This document shows, one piece after another, positions 11,597 through 22,275 of a stretch of DNA of 64,000 nt. A model generated the notes under the pieces. That model saw only the letters and a program-made list of their open reading frames with translations, had not been told where the DNA came from and did no database searches. The DNA is from Cepaea nemoralis. Its lineage: Eukaryota > Mollusca > Gastropoda > Stylommatophora > Helicidae. Numbering within the stretch: the stretch's first letter is position 1; every line of letters starts with the position of its first letter. The position numbers and the translations under genes were made by a program. The stretch lies in the NCBI GenBank assembly GCA_014155875.1, contig JACEFZ010025123.1:279501-343500 (forward strand), written 5' to 3'.

Positions 11597-11609
11597 TATA
11601 ATACCAATT
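11597..11609. repeat. target-site duplication, right copy
   Basis: Exact second copy of the 13-base sequence at 7688-7700, directly after the ACTA tail of LINE copy 1. Confidence 0.9.
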
Positions 11610-11687
11610 GCCAACTGCTACGGAAGAAAAAGAACACACGGGTGTACCCTGAGCATTATGTAGTATATTCTTCGTATCAGTTAAATT

Positions 11688-11930
11688 AGTTGCATGTCCT
11701 TTACAGGACATTGCAGTCAACCCCAACATTTATTGGCTGTTTGTGATGTACTAAGCAATATAATTTCAGTAGTTTGCCATTGCTTTATGAATGGGCGACG
11801 CCTCATACTATCAAAATCAACACATAGCGGTCTGCTTCCAACTTGCCTGCAAATGATTTAAGCCCTTATATGGTATGATAGGGTATTACGAAACTGCGTG
11901 TCTCACTATCCCCAAAGCCACAGTGCTTGT
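11688..11930 (-). mobile_element. SINE family A copy
   Basis: On the + strand it reads GTTGCATGTCCTTTACAGGAC, AGTCAACCCC, then TTTGCCATTGCTTTATGAA; this is the reverse complement of the family A core found near 37520. A degraded tRNA-like head lies at its right (CACTGTGGCTTTGGGGATAGTGAG on the minus strand, in two parts CACTGTGGCTTTGG and GGATAGTGAG). At least seven relatives occur in this window. Confidence 0.75.
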
Positions 11931-12029
11931 TACCATTATAGTATTAATGTGCTATTAAAAGGGCTACAGATATAGTTTTTGCACTCTCATTTTCACTTGG
12001 AATCTAAGTTTGTTGTGTTTAACTTTCAG

Positions 12030-12167
12030 CAAGTGCATGGGTTATCCGCATTGCATGTGTGGTGAATGTCTTTCTGACACTGGCCTGCGCTTTGACTGCC
12101 CTTTGTCGCACATGTTGCTGCACTGGTGGCAAAACCATCGTTCATGGACTTGTTGCCTTTTTGGCAG
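12030..12167 (+). CDS. claudin/PMP22-like protein, exon B (TM2-TM3 part)
   Basis: The acceptor AACTTTCAG precedes 12030 and the donor GTAAGA follows 12167. The exon is phase 1 to phase 1, 138 bp, so it joins in frame to exons A and C. It encodes SAWVIRIACVVNVFLTLAC, a hydrophobic helix that would be TM2, then ALTALCRTCCCTGGK, a cysteine-rich basic cytoplasmic turn, and the first half of TM3 (IVHGLVAFLAG). Cysteines at the end of TM2 could be palmitoylated, as known for claudins; that is inference. Confidence 0.82.
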
Positions 12168-12624
12168 GTAAGATGGCTGTGCTGCGCCACCTTTTCCCCT
12201 GTATTTTTATGTGTATTTATTCCTGTTGTCACTGTACTATTGTGTTTGTAGAGTGAAGTATTAGTTAATTAATATTATGTTGTTTATAAATTTGTTCAGT
12301 AATGTAGATCTGCTTACGGTGCATAGCACAGCATTGAAATACAGTGAGGTTTGCTGGAACAATATAATTGCTTCTAAGACCTTGTTACTTCCTTGTCCAG
12401 GAGGTATAGGCGGCTGAAACATTCGACAAATGGGACCTCTTCTGATGATTAAAAGCCACCTCTTGTGCTTGCTCCGTGGTGGAGTTTGTAATTCACATCA
12501 CCATCATGCAGTTAGGGAACTGTCCAGGTTGAATAAAGACAATACTACAATATCCAATCACAAGAAATATATTTATTATATGTGTGGACAGGAGATATAT
12601 CAGTGTGTTATGAAAGCTCCGTGG
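12168..12624. other. intron sequence, no recognised gene
   Basis: Start of the 5.4-kb intron after exon B. Nothing beyond short chance ORFs is seen. Confidence 0.4.
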
Positions 12625-12855
12625 TGAAGGTGTTACGGACATAGTTCGTAACACCCCATACCCATGTTCGAAACACAGCTGAGGGCGATCTGGCAGCAGA
12701 TCGCCTCACATTGATTTTTTATGAAATGGTATGGGTGCCGGTCGTTCAGAAAGCAATGGCAAACTACTGAACATAAACTCGCCCAGGAATCACGAACAGC
12801 CAAAAAATGCTGGGGGTGACTGCTATGTCCTGTAAAGGATAAGCAACTAACTTGT
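12625..12855 (+). mobile_element. SINE family A copy
   Basis: The tRNA-like head starts near 12625 (box B-like TGTTCGAAAC at about 12665). The core AGAAAGCAATGGCAAACTACTG is at 12750-12771, and the copy ends with TGTCCTGTAAAGGATAAGCAAC. Order and spacing match the copy at 37388. Confidence 0.78.
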
Positions 12856-13149
12856 TTTTATGAGTGGTCATAAAGGAAGCAAAGAATAGTAACACTAACC
12901 TATCATGCATGTCTTAAGAAGCCACTGACAATGTTTGGCCTGGTCTAGCTACCTCATCTTATAGAAACTTTAGCAGCAACATCCACTCATGAACAAGTCT
13001 GTAAAGACAACAACAACAGACAACCAAGATGAAAGGAAACTTGTCCCCCAGAAGAATGACGCAATGTGAGAAAGCTCCAATGAGCCCGGGTCGCTGACTC
13101 ACACCTTTCACCTTGAAAAATCTCCAGAATTGAAACCTGAAATGTTAAG
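12856..13149. other. intron sequence, nothing recognised
   Basis: No coding frame, repeat unit or RNA gene is apparent. Confidence 0.35.
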
Positions 13150-13450
13150 TTATGTATTTTTTTTTTGCACTCGCTCGCTTTTAACTCAAGCGTATTCCAT
13201 ACACACTACTTCTAGTAGTAGTAGTGCTGGACTGAATTTTTTGTGTGGATTAGCTTTCCCTGTAAACAGTGTCCCTCACCATCAGGCAAACCCAATCTGA
13301 CTTCAGAGGTACTTGTAATTTACATCCCCAAGTCAAGGATGTGAGGTCAACATTTTAGTCCAGCTGTCTGGTGTAGGGGTTGAACCCCTTACCTCAGCAT
13401 CATGTTTAAGAACACACATTCTTATCCATTCGGCCATGCCAACCTCCTAA
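13150..13450 (-). mobile_element. SINE family C, near full length
   Basis: The minus strand begins with a tRNA-like head: GGCATGGCCGAATGGATAAG (A box like tRNA-Leu/Ser) and, about 45 bases on, GGGGTTCAACCCC (B box). The body follows (CATCCTTGACTTGGGG, GTGAGGGACACTG) and ends in an A-rich tail, seen as T8 on the + strand at 13159. Related bodies without a complete head occur at 13985-14140 and 34295-34530. Confidence 0.72.
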
Positions 13451-13984
13451 AGTTATGTATGAATTTGCAAGAAAAGTGAAGGAAGGAGTAAGGGAAGTGA
13501 AAAAAAAATATTAAGACTAGCTTTTTTGATTATTTGAAACAAAATGGAGGAGAGCAGATAAAATACTTTGTAAACCTAAGTGAAACAGCATTGTTCTCAG
13601 GCCACACAGAGGAAAATACCCCTTCCAATGAAGGAGTGTCCCTATTGCTGTGTAATGAGACAGGGAAAGCACTAATAGAGTGAGAAGCAATTAGTACTAG
13701 GATCAAAATACCAACTTTTAGAACCACACAAATGGAAGCAAATAAATGTATTCCATTGTTGCACACCAACAAACAATAAGAATGAATCAGTTAATGGGGA
13801 ATTTACATGAAACTGCAAATCACTAGAGTAATCAAAGAAATGACAACATCAACATTTGTTATGGTGACACAGGTTACAAAGATATCATAGAGAAACTTGG
13901 ACTTGAGGTGTGGAATAAAAATTGAGAATTATTCACACATTTGCACAGATAATGTTTTAGTCATAGGAGGATATGTTGTCCCAC
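13451..13984. other. intron sequence, no recognised gene
   Basis: A-rich intron DNA. An 80-residue open frame on the minus strand (13530-13772) has no recognisable domain or splice support. Confidence 0.35.
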
Positions 13985-14140
13985 ATTTTTTTTTGGGTGC
14001 TCGCTCGCTTTGAACTCGATCGTAGTCCATACACACTATTTACAGTAGTGATGGACTGAATTTTGTGTGTGGATTAGCTTTGCCTATTAACAGTGTCCCT
14101 CGCCATCAGGCGAACCCACTCCGACTTAAGAGGTAGTGGT
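13985..14140 (-). mobile_element. SINE family C, partial body
   Basis: It shares the T-rich start, GCTCGCTCGCTTTGAACTC and GTGTGGATTAGCTTTGCC with 13155-13300, then stops before the tRNA-like head. It is a truncated copy. Confidence 0.65.
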
Positions 14141-14429
14141 CCCACATAAAAGAATACATAAAGCAGCATGGATATCACCAGACTACAGTGCAGAGAATTA
14201 AAAAAAAACAATCTAGGATATCTCAGAAATATGAAAACATGGAAAAACAATTTATGATCAATCTGATAATTACCAGGTACTGGAGACAAAGTGAGTATGA
14301 AAGACTGCTGGCAGTAGCTTAAAAGCATTTGGAATGAATCATGTATAGAAACCTTTTGAAAAGGGATTGAAAACAAAGCATAAATAATGCCTGAAACAAT
14401 TTTTTTTTTAAACTTGAAGAAAGGAGTAT

Positions 14430-15190
14430 TTTTTGCAGGTTTACTTTCAGTCCTTCCTTCCATACTTTATCAAATGCTTTTTCTAAATCTATCCGGACCG
14501 CTACTATGAGTTTTTTCTCTTAGATGGTATTCTTTATTTCCTTAGCTATATAGGTTATTTAATCTTTAGTGGATCTGTACTTTATGAATCCTGCTTGGTG
14601 TGGAGTTAAGATGTGTTTCTCTTCCAGATGCCATATTAGCCTGCTATTGATAATGCATTCCATTAATTTTCCTACACAACTAAGCAGACTGATTGGTTCT
14701 TCCAGATCGTTTCCTTTCTTTGGGACTGGTAATAGTATAGCCCCCTTTCATGCCCGTGGGACTATTCTGTTCTTCCAGCTGTAGTTTAGGACTTCTGGTA
14801 GTTTCTTGATTGCTTTAGGTCCCAGTCCTATTAGCATTTCATTTGTAATTCCAACCTTTTCTGGTTATTTCTTCTTCTTTTAGGGTACCCATTATTGTTC
14901 AATTTCCTCGAGTTTTAAATTTACGACCATATATTCTGCTGCTGTCTCTGTATTATGATGTGCCTGATTAGCTTCCCCCCCCCCCCCCCCCCCCCCCCCT
15001 TTAAGCATTGCATTTCCGTGTTTAATTGGTCTGTGTTTGTTACTGGTCCTTCATTGTTCATGGCTTTAACTAGTTTCCAGTAACTTCTCTCCCCACCCCA
15101 ACTCCTCCCCTCCAACTTTGCTATTGTGATAACATGCTCCAGCTTTCATCTTCTCATGCCATGCCTAAAGAATGAGGACTATCTACTTCT
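14430..15190 (-). pseudogene. non-LTR reverse transcriptase fragment (Jockey/CR1-like)
   Basis: The minus strand, with several stops and shifts, gives YWKLVKAMNNEGP near 15060, PVPKKGNDLEEPISLLSCVG near 14720, then LTPHQAGF near 14600 and IDLEKAFDKVWKEGLKV near 14480. This is the order expected for the fingers and motif A of an RT from the Jockey/CR1 assemblage. It differs from the RTE and I types elsewhere in the window. It is cut at about 14430, before motifs B and C. A run of about 22 C at 14976-14999 sits inside it. It lies in the second visible intron, antisense to the claudin-like gene. Confidence 0.72.
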
Positions 15191-15890
15191 GATGCCAGTA
15201 ACCAGTTCTCTTTGTGAGTGAACTTCATTCATGATATCTTCATGTCTTGTTCTGTCCATTCACTGTGTTCTCATCATTCTCCTATACATCCACATCTCTG
15301 CAGCTTCCACACAATCCCTCCCTTGTCTGCTAATTTGTTTCTCCTAGGAACTTTTCAAGGATGTACAGTTATACTAGAAGAAGTGTTTGCTTATTACTGT
15401 GTTGCTTCAACTTACAAGGGTGTAAATTAATGATAATAAATGTAATTTCTTATTACTGTATTAACATGTTGTCTTGCCTTGGTCGGCAACTGGTCTAGGA
15501 TCGAAGCTCCGACAGATGGACAGTTAGAGCATTGCTTTGCTGATCTGGCAGTTTCTGTAGCTTTTTCATTCCAAATGTAATGATGTTACCTTTCCTCTGG
15601 TGTAAACTAGGCAGGACAAGAAAGGATTCATGCTTTCTTGTGGCAAAATGTCTCTACAATTCAGTCCAGGCTTTGTGATATGGAGAAGTGTAACTCCATC
15701 CATGGTCTGGTCGTAGTTATGCCATTTTTGAAGCATAGTATAACAAACTATCATCTGTCAAGCCTGCCAGGTGCCAGTGTATTCTTACTGACTATAGATT
15801 TGATTATGAAGACAACAATAGGATTCAGTAGACTCTGACAGTGGTGCTTGATGATATGGACTGCTTATGACGTTGTCGTCCTATTAAATT
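15191..15890. other. intron sequence, no recognised gene
   Basis: No convincing exon, repeat array or RNA gene is visible. A weak LINE continuation cannot be excluded in the first 150 bases. Confidence 0.35.
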
Positions 15891-15892
15891 AA

Positions 15893-16098
15893 AATTAAGT
15901 TGCATGTCCTTCACAGGACCTAGCAGTCAACCCCAGCATTTTCGCTTTTCGTGATTCCTGGGCAAATGTTATGTTCAGTAGTTTGCCATTGCTTTCTGAA
16001 CGACCGGCTCCTATACCTTTTTCGAAAAAACCAGCACCACTGTTTCGAACCCGGGTTTACGGGCTCACTAACCTCGTTCGCAAGCCCTTAGCCCACAT
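15893..16098 (-). mobile_element. SINE family A copy
   Basis: The + strand shows TTGCATGTCCTTCACAGGAC, AGTCAACCCCAGCATTTT and TTTGCCATTGCTTTCTGAACG. At the right end, the minus strand has a good B box (CCGGGTTCGAAAC near 16050) and an A box region (GCGAACGAGGTTAGTGAG near 16070). It is one of the better-preserved copies. Confidence 0.8.
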
Positions 16099-16379
16099 AC
16101 AAAATCAGGTGCAAGATAAATTAAACACGCTTAATGAAAAGTCTAAAAAACCCTAAGGAAAACACACATTTAATGAGAACGATCACCTAATTTGCCTTAG
16201 TGAAACCTCACTTCAAGAGTGGGGAATTACACACATATGTAAGTAGCAGTTTAGACAAAGTTGAGAAGAACGGAGATATTAAGATGAAAAACAAAAGGCA
16301 AGAAGAACCTTCATAGCACTAGCAAGCTTATGTAAGTGAAAAGAAATTGAATCTATGTATATTTTAGGTCTGATAATTA

Positions 16380-17077
16380 CAAGGGGAAGTCAATAAGTAA
16401 GTCACAAATGGCTGTAGAAAAATAACTAAATATGATAATAACTTGAAAACCAATTTATTTGTATACATACATTGTCCCTTTATGTCTCAACATAATTTCC
16501 ACCAACATTGATGCTCTTATCCCATCCTTTTATCAGCAAACCCAAATTAAAAAAAAAAAAAAAAATCTCACTCGATCACCAGAGCAGTTATTAGCATATT
16601 TCAGGCGAACGAAAGAAGAAGAAGAACCAGAGTCGTGGATCAGCTCCGTGTTTCTGTCTCCACCATGCCACGTGGCCAAGCTATCCAAGTATTTACTTCT
16701 AGGTCTTCTCCTTGGTCTCTTCTCTTCGATCTTGCCAGTTGTCATCAAGTTCTCCAATTCATTTCTTCTCATATGTCTTAGCCCTTAGCAATTTCCACCT
16801 TTTTGGTCCACTGAAAACCCACTTTGGCGGGAGCCATTTCGCGCATGACGCCAAAGTTGAAAGTGAAGTGAAAACGTGGTTTAGACAACAGAGCACGTAG
16901 TTCTATGCAGCCGGTTTGGGAGGACTGATAAAATGATGGGATAAGTGCATCAATGTTAGTGAAAATTATGTTGAGAAATAAAGGTACAATGTATGTATAA
17001 AAATAAACTGGTTTCAAGTTATCATATATAGTTATTTTTCTACAGCCATTTGTGATTTGCTTATTGACTTGCCCACG
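16380..17077 (+). mobile_element. mariner-derived foldback remnant flanked by TA
   Basis: Ends start CAAGGGGAAGTCAATAAG on the left and CGTGGGCAAGTCAATAAG on the right (reverse complement), each next to TA (16378-16379 and 17078-17079). The terminal inverted repeats are about 165 bp. The + strand from about 16795 translates as FGPLKTHFGGSHFAHD, EVKTWFRQQST, FYAAGLGGLIK, WDKCINVSENYVEK, with one stop. This is the C-terminal end of a mariner transposase. The left inverted repeat is an inverted copy of the same transposase end, so the element looks like two mariner 3' ends head to head. An RTE fragment (about 16560-16795) is nested inside. Confidence 0.8.
16560..16795 (-). pseudogene. RTE LINE 3' end fragment nested in mariner remnant
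   Basis: Minus-strand ENLMTTGKIEEKRPRRRPRSK and DSLATWHGGDRNTELIHDSG match the C-terminal end of the RTE copies at 34.67-34.85 kb and 55.8-56.0 kb. It interrupts the mariner-derived sequence and is therefore younger than it. (The first quoted peptide is one residue run of a longer match.). Confidence 0.8.
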
Positions 17078-17161
17078 TATGTGCATTTGAGGCATTGATT
17101 ATTGCTATCATCTTCACACACAGTGATTCTGGATTTGATCACCAGTAGTACCAGCTTGCTA

Positions 17162-17398
17162 TTTAGTTGCGTGTCCCTTTTGAGTATGTTGCAGTCAACC
17201 CCTGCATTTTAGACAATGCTATTTCAGTAGCTTGCCATTGCTTTCTGAATGCCAGATACTTCTTACTATCAAAATAAACACAAATCTGTCTGCTTCCAAA
17301 TCGTCTGCAGCCGATTTTGAACCCTCAACTCGGCATGAAGGGGAATTATGACACTGCACATCTCACTATCCCCTAAGCCACAGTGTCAGCTGTGCATG
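17162..17398 (-). mobile_element. SINE family A copy
   Basis: The + strand has GTTGCGTGTCC, GCAGTCAACCCC and TTGCCATTGCTTTCTGAATG. It ends in CACTATCCCCTAAGCCACAG, the reverse complement of the tRNA-like head seen in the copy at 11688-11930. Confidence 0.75.
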
Positions 17399-17525
17399 TG
17401 GGGTTGTTATGTGTAATCTGGTAGTCAATGAGTAAATATTGATATTTGTCATATTTATAATATAATATATATGATATGTAATTATTTTAACCTTTTTATT
17501 GTTTCTACCACTTATGTATCTAAAG

Positions 17526-17707
17526 GTGGTGCCGGCATTGTTGCTGTAGGAGTATTTGCAGCGACAGCCCAAGAAGGCTTTGCTATGAAACTTAATCTGG
17601 TGACGTATGGCTGGGCCTTCTTTGTCTACATTCTTGGCTCTGTCGTTGTGACTCTTGTATCCTTCCTGCTGTGCTTTGCTTCACCAAATAATCCATTTAC
17701 GCCTGTG
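17526..17707 (+). CDS. claudin/PMP22-like protein, exon C (TM3-TM4)
   Basis: An acceptor AG at 17524-17525 and a donor GTAAGT at 17708 bound an exon that enters in phase 1 and leaves in phase 0. It completes TM3 (GAGIVAVGVFAATAQ), gives a second extracellular loop (EGFAMKLNLVTYG), then TM4 (WAFFVYILGSVVVTLVSFLL) and a short junction CFASPNNPFTPV. The pattern of two helices with a short polar loop fits TM3-loop-TM4 of claudin/PMP22 proteins. The acceptor has a weak pyrimidine tract but is the only one that keeps the frame. Confidence 0.82.
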
Positions 17708-18000
17708 GTAAGTAACTGCAGTTTTATATCATGCTATTTGGTGTGTGTGTGTATTAAGGTATAGCAACTGCTGCAGCAAAGTGGCTTCTACACTTGCTTG
17801 TTGGTCTGATGTTCATGGGTTCAACTTCCCTCACTGTAGGATTGTTTTTCATAACCATATGGCTCGGGGGTTGATCCTGTCTATTAAAATGGGTTCCATA
17901 AAATGGGATTCAGTTGACCTTGATATCAGCAGTCCATATCATCAAGCACAACTGTTGGAGTCTACTGAATCCCTGTGGGACCAGGTGGAGAAAGCAGTGG
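17708..18000. other. start of last intron
   Basis: Nothing supported in this stretch apart from possible LINE-derived sequence toward its right side. Confidence 0.3.
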
Positions 18001-18225
18001 AACAGACTGAGCAACCGTGTGTAGAATGAATGAGATTGTAGGGGATCTGCAGGGGTTTTGAACGAATCTCAAAACAGAGGGAAGATCAGGAGAACTTTCA
18101 ATCAAATAGCATTTGGAACAATTAGTAGTATGACTCTTCACTGGGTGTTGAGTGAGGGGACGGAGCGCATAAGGGAATGTCCTGAATGCAGTGATGTTGG
18201 TTCTTAGCTAAACTCAGCTCAACTC
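17950..18225 (+). pseudogene. isolated LINE 3'-terminal module (family 2)
   Basis: The + strand carries SLWDQVEKAVEQTEQPCVE, then in broken frames the pattern NQIA-GTISSMTL-W-L-EGTE and ECPECSDVG, then a stop and a tail of AACTC-type repeats (AACTCAGCTCAACTC). The peptide pattern resembles the C-terminus of the I-type LINE copies (TG-S-TLR-LL-G-EHLW). I take it as the 5'-truncated 3' end of a second LINE family. Confidence 0.65.
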
Positions 18226-18295
18226 ATAAAATTTTCTAGTCAGATTGTGGCCTGATACTGATCACATTCCCCAGTGAGTGCCTTTTGGTAAAAAT

Positions 18296-18640
18296 TTGAG
18301 TTGAGTTGAGTTAAAAACTGACATCACTGCACTCAGGACATTCCCATACGTGCTCCGTCCCCTCATTCAACAGCCAGCGAAGAGTCATACTACTAATCGT
18401 TCCCACCGCTATCTGATTAAAAGTTCTCCTGGTCTTTCCTCTCGGTTTTGAAATTCTTCCAGAACCCCTGCCAATCCCCTGCAATCTCATTCTTTCCACA
18501 TATGGGTTCTCAATCTGTTCCTCCGTCTTCTCCACCTGGTCCCACAAGCACACGACCACCTCCCCCTTGTCCATAGGCAATATGCCACCAAGAGGTGCTT
18601 ACCCTTTGTTCATTCCCCCGTACCCCCGCATGGTCCAGCC
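18296..18640 (-). pseudogene. isolated LINE 3'-terminal module (family 2), inverted copy
   Basis: The minus strand, open over 18311-18580, encodes LWDQVEKTEEQIENPYVERM, GKTRRTFNQIAVGTIS, TLRWLLNEGTEHVWECPECS and a stop followed by AACTCAACTC repeats. Together with the copy at 17950-18225 it makes a tail-to-tail inverted pair about 70 bp apart. The CPEC pair could be part of a zinc-binding end of the parent ORF; that is inference. Confidence 0.7.
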
Positions 18641-18980
18641 AAATATTGGTCCGAGAAAATGTTGGAGGATGGCATTGTATTGACCACATCATATTGGTAA
18701 AAATTAATGGTCATAGAGTTAACTATATGCCCAGTATGCTATAATAAGATGTAAATTTGAGGCCTTTCCCCTCCCTTTGTTTTGAGACTTGGGTTTGTGT
18801 GAGAGGGAGCTGTAGTAACCCAATGGATAGCACGCTTGCCTGCCAGTTCACTGGTTAGGGGTTTCATTTGCATCCAGGTGGATTTGTAAGAATGACCTGG
18901 GCTCACAAGTCGACCCAGCCAAATATTAGCCCCAGAAAATGTTGGAGGATGGCTTGGTATTGACCACATCTTTCCTTGAG
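18630..18980. repeat. pair of 60-bp direct repeats with a possible SINE
   Basis: CCAGCCAAATATT, GAAAATGTTGGAGGATGGC and TATTGACCACATC occur at about 18630-18690 and again at 18915-18972. Upstream of the second is a tRNA-like stretch (AACCCAATGGATAGCACGC near 18818). It is likely a SINE-type repeat with one copy truncated by the neighbouring LINE end. Confidence 0.45.
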
Positions 18981-19560
18981 TGCCAGTTGTCTGTGGGACC
19001 ATGCCTCTGGGTGTCTAAATCCAGGGACCTTTACGTTTTACTGCAACTTATGTACTCAAGTTTCCCCAACACCTACACATTGTAATTGCTTTATTTTAAA
19101 CCTTCTGACTTGTTGGTGCAAGGTGTGCTGTGTAATATATATAAGCCTTGTTTTGGTATACTTACATAGTTCCTGATATATGTGTTTGCAGTTAATGGGA
19201 ATTACTGATGCATGTGTTTTCTGTAACAAAGTGGTAATGTTCATTCTGTTGTGAGAGGATTTGAAATCTTATGTGAAGCATTGTTGATATGTTCTGAATG
19301 TGAATTGAGTTGGTGTCAAGTAATCTAGAGGCATATAAGAAAATAGACAAATAGGGAAAAGTAACAGTATCCACGCTATAAGGCCATGGTGTAAGGCCTC
19401 TAAACTACACTGTTTGAGTTGTATCTCAGTCTCATAGATTACATGCAAATAGAATATCTCCCAGTGGGCTCATGGGCAGGATCTTTAGGATGTTGCACTG
19501 AAAATGTCATGAGCACGGCCGAATGAGAGTTCAACATCAAACTACTAGAACAATTAAACA
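18981..19560. other. intron sequence, no recognised gene
   Basis: No supported exon or repeat family. Confidence 0.35.
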
Positions 19561-20110
19561 TTGATGACAATAATCTGTGAATAACAAAGAAAATACTGGC
19601 AGCAAATAGCAGCCATAAACATCAATAACTATTTAGGAACATTTCAGTGCGTAAAGTCAGACAAGGATATGTAGGCCTACTGTCTCCAGAACTATTTTAA
19701 TTATACTATGAGCATATAAGATCTATAGAAAATACGTCAGAAATTGGGGTTGGTGGTCCTAACATAAATAATGTATGTTATGCTGATGACACCAGCAACA
19801 ACTCAGAAGGAACTACAGAAAATGATAGATACAGTGGTGTAGAAAGGAAAAAATGGGCATGGGCTTGAATATTAGGAACACAGAAGCAGTGGTAATATCA
19901 TTTTTGCCAAAATGCACACTTAAAGTAAACGGTGTTAATTTTGTGCAAGTGCAGACATTCAAATATCTAGGCATAAGGTTACTTGGACTAAAAACTCCCA
20001 GGGGAACAATGGAGAATCTTAACCAGTTCCTTGAGACAGGAAAAACACAACTTGGGGTTGCTGTTTGCTAGAACTGTACACTGGGAGTGTAAGAACAGTC
20101 TTGGAGTATG
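19560..20110 (+). pseudogene. degraded RTE-type RT fragment
   Basis: The + strand in several frames shows VRQGYVG-LSPELF (19645-19700), IGVGGPNINNVCYADDT (19740-19792) and FKYLGIRL (19958-19980). These are motifs B and C and the thumb-side motif of an RTE-like RT, with many stops. It is older than the RTE copies at 34-36 kb. Confidence 0.7.
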
Positions 20111-20529
20111 GCATCACTGCATGGTCAATGTATGCTAGATCCAATTTTGAAAAAGACAAACACACACAGAATCAATCTGTCAGACAGGAACTGTCAACAT
20201 TCTTCGGTCGCATGAAACATTGTGACCACTGGAAAGATTAATGGATACATATTTAGATGGTAGCAGAGATGTGATACTGTGTCTTGCACTGGATAAGATT
20301 AGCTGCTTTGGACAGGGGTGAAAAACTCTGAGAACCTGTCTAAACAATGAAAAGGTCATCCCAGGACCTGTATAAAAGCTACCAAAAGCAAGCTGCAAGA
20401 ACAAACAATTTATTTAATGGTTTTAAATTAAATCCTGCCAGGTTATTATTTTTATCATTAAATAGAACCTGGATTTGTTTTATTAAAACAACTGACCTTT
20501 TACAGTCAAATTAAGTGTGAGAAAACCTC

Positions 20530-20745
20530 GGAGGAGCAAATGGATCACCATAGTCTAGTAAGAATGAGGCAGCGAGGTGTGACGAGGGGATCTGACCGAC
20601 GATCAGCGCTCAGAGGAAAGGCGAGACGGACATATAATCAGATTGCTACTGGAACTATTAGTGTTGGAACTCTTCGCTGGCTGCTGAGGATGGGGACGGA
20701 GCGCTTATGGGAATGTCCATGCTGTGATGTCGGTTTCTAAATCAA
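20530..20745 (+). pseudogene. isolated LINE 3'-terminal module (family 2-like)
   Basis: An open frame contains RMRQRGVTRGSDRRSALRGK, ARRTYNQIATGTIS, TLRWLLRMGTERLWECPCC and a stop, then AATCAATCAATC as tail. It is the best-preserved of four copies of this 3' end in the window. The tail differs from the AACTC tail at 18.2 kb, suggesting a related subfamily. Confidence 0.7.
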
Positions 20746-21062
20746 TCAATCATTAAGTGTGAGATTTGTCTATAACCAATTGAGTCGTTAAATTAAGTGA
20801 GCGATTTATCAAAACCAATTGAGTCACTAAATTGAGAGATTTGTCTATAACCAACTGAATCATTAAATTAAGTGGGAGATTTGTCTACAACCAATTGAGT
20901 CACTAAATTGAGAGATTTATCTATAACCAAATGTGTCATTACATTAAGTGAGACCTTTGTTCATAGTCATAATGAATCATCAAATTGAGTGGGACATTTG
21001 TCTGTAATCTTGACAAGTTATCAAATTTAGTGAGACATTTGTCTATAATCATGATAATTAGG
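20746..21062. repeat. degenerate tandem repeat, about 45-55 bp, left part
   Basis: Repeats of the form ATTAAGTGAGATTTGTC then TATAACCAATTGAGTC recur about six times with variants. The same repeat resumes at about 22280-22370, so the array seems to be split by an insertion. Confidence 0.75.
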
Positions 21063-22275
21063 AACTTCAGTCCACATTGAACATGCTAACATTCAGTCGT
21101 TCTCACATTCTCATCAGGTTTTAACTCCATCTCAAACCAACTGTCTTACAACTGACAACAAACATTAGTCAAATTTAATTCTATATATATGTTCTATTCT
21201 ACAAATTTTGTTTTCATAGTACACACAATCTACTTTCAAAGTACACACAATCTACGTGTCAGCGTCTCACACGCACACAGGCATTCTAACTGCTTCTTGC
21301 GCACTCAAGAAAACATCAGTCGTGCGTAAGGCATTTCTCATATTTTATTCATGCGAACCTGATCATATTACAATGTGCACACAGGCGGTAAATTCACAAC
21401 AAAATATATATCAATGCCGCCTTGCAAGCGCTTATAGCACACAATCAAATACACAAGTCCTACACTCGATCTACCAAACTGGCACTCTCGCAAAGCTATA
21501 CACTTGCTCTCGAAAACACAAGCATCCTTTCCCTGAACTGTCTGAGTTCCGTCTGGCCTTTCTCAGGCAGGTCGGCTGGACTCGTTGTCCGGGACTCTGT
21601 GTCACTCATGATCCCCGTGGGGTCCTATTCGCCACATCGTACTGTAGTCCGTCCATGTTAGACTGGGTTATTCAGTGTACTGACGTCTAGTCTGTTCAGG
21701 GTAGTATCCCGTGAACTTATGTCCCCTGCTATCACTCGGTCCTGTCCTACCGGTGTCCTGTTTATGACACGTCTGTGTCCCCACCTAAGTCCTGTCTCCA
21801 CTTTATCTACTGTCCTGTAGATGTCCTGTCTTATGACCACTCTGTGTCCTGACTTATGTCCTGTCTCTAATCTTTCGACTATACTATAGATGTCCTTACC
21901 TATGTCCTGTACGTCATTATCTATGTGGTCCTGACTCTATTCTGTCCCTTGTCCTCTCTATGTCCTGCACCCACATACCCCAACACCCTGACACTACGGT
22001 ATATCACCTTTAGATCTATTCTACACAACCTGAACACTAAAACAAGGCTACCACACGCATAGGCTCCCAATATGTCTGCAGATGGGACCTGTCCAGTACA
22101 AGGCTTTTGTCTAGACATCTGGTCAACATTGCTCATGAGCCCACTACTTGATTTGGCTGGTCACAAAAGTATCCCATGTTTCACATGTGCCTGACTATTG
22201 TCATGTGTCTTTTGTTATGGATTCTACTACTGCCCCATCAGTCATGTTGGCATAAACCCTATTCATATTGGGTCA
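21063..22275. mobile_element. insertion splitting a tandem array, family unknown
   Basis: This 1.2-kb block separates two parts of one tandem array. It contains TGTCAGCGTCTCAC at 21256, similar to the first 14 bases of the LTR-like insertion at 54557, and a region rich in TGTCCTG repeats (about 21690-21970). No transposase or RT frame is seen. Exact ends and target duplication could not be fixed. Confidence 0.4.

Noticed and set aside
14976..14999. Poly-C run as a regulatory G-quadruplex site (also 36651 and 42172)
   Set aside because: A single homopolymer run per site, variable between palindrome arms and prone to assembly error; no supporting context.
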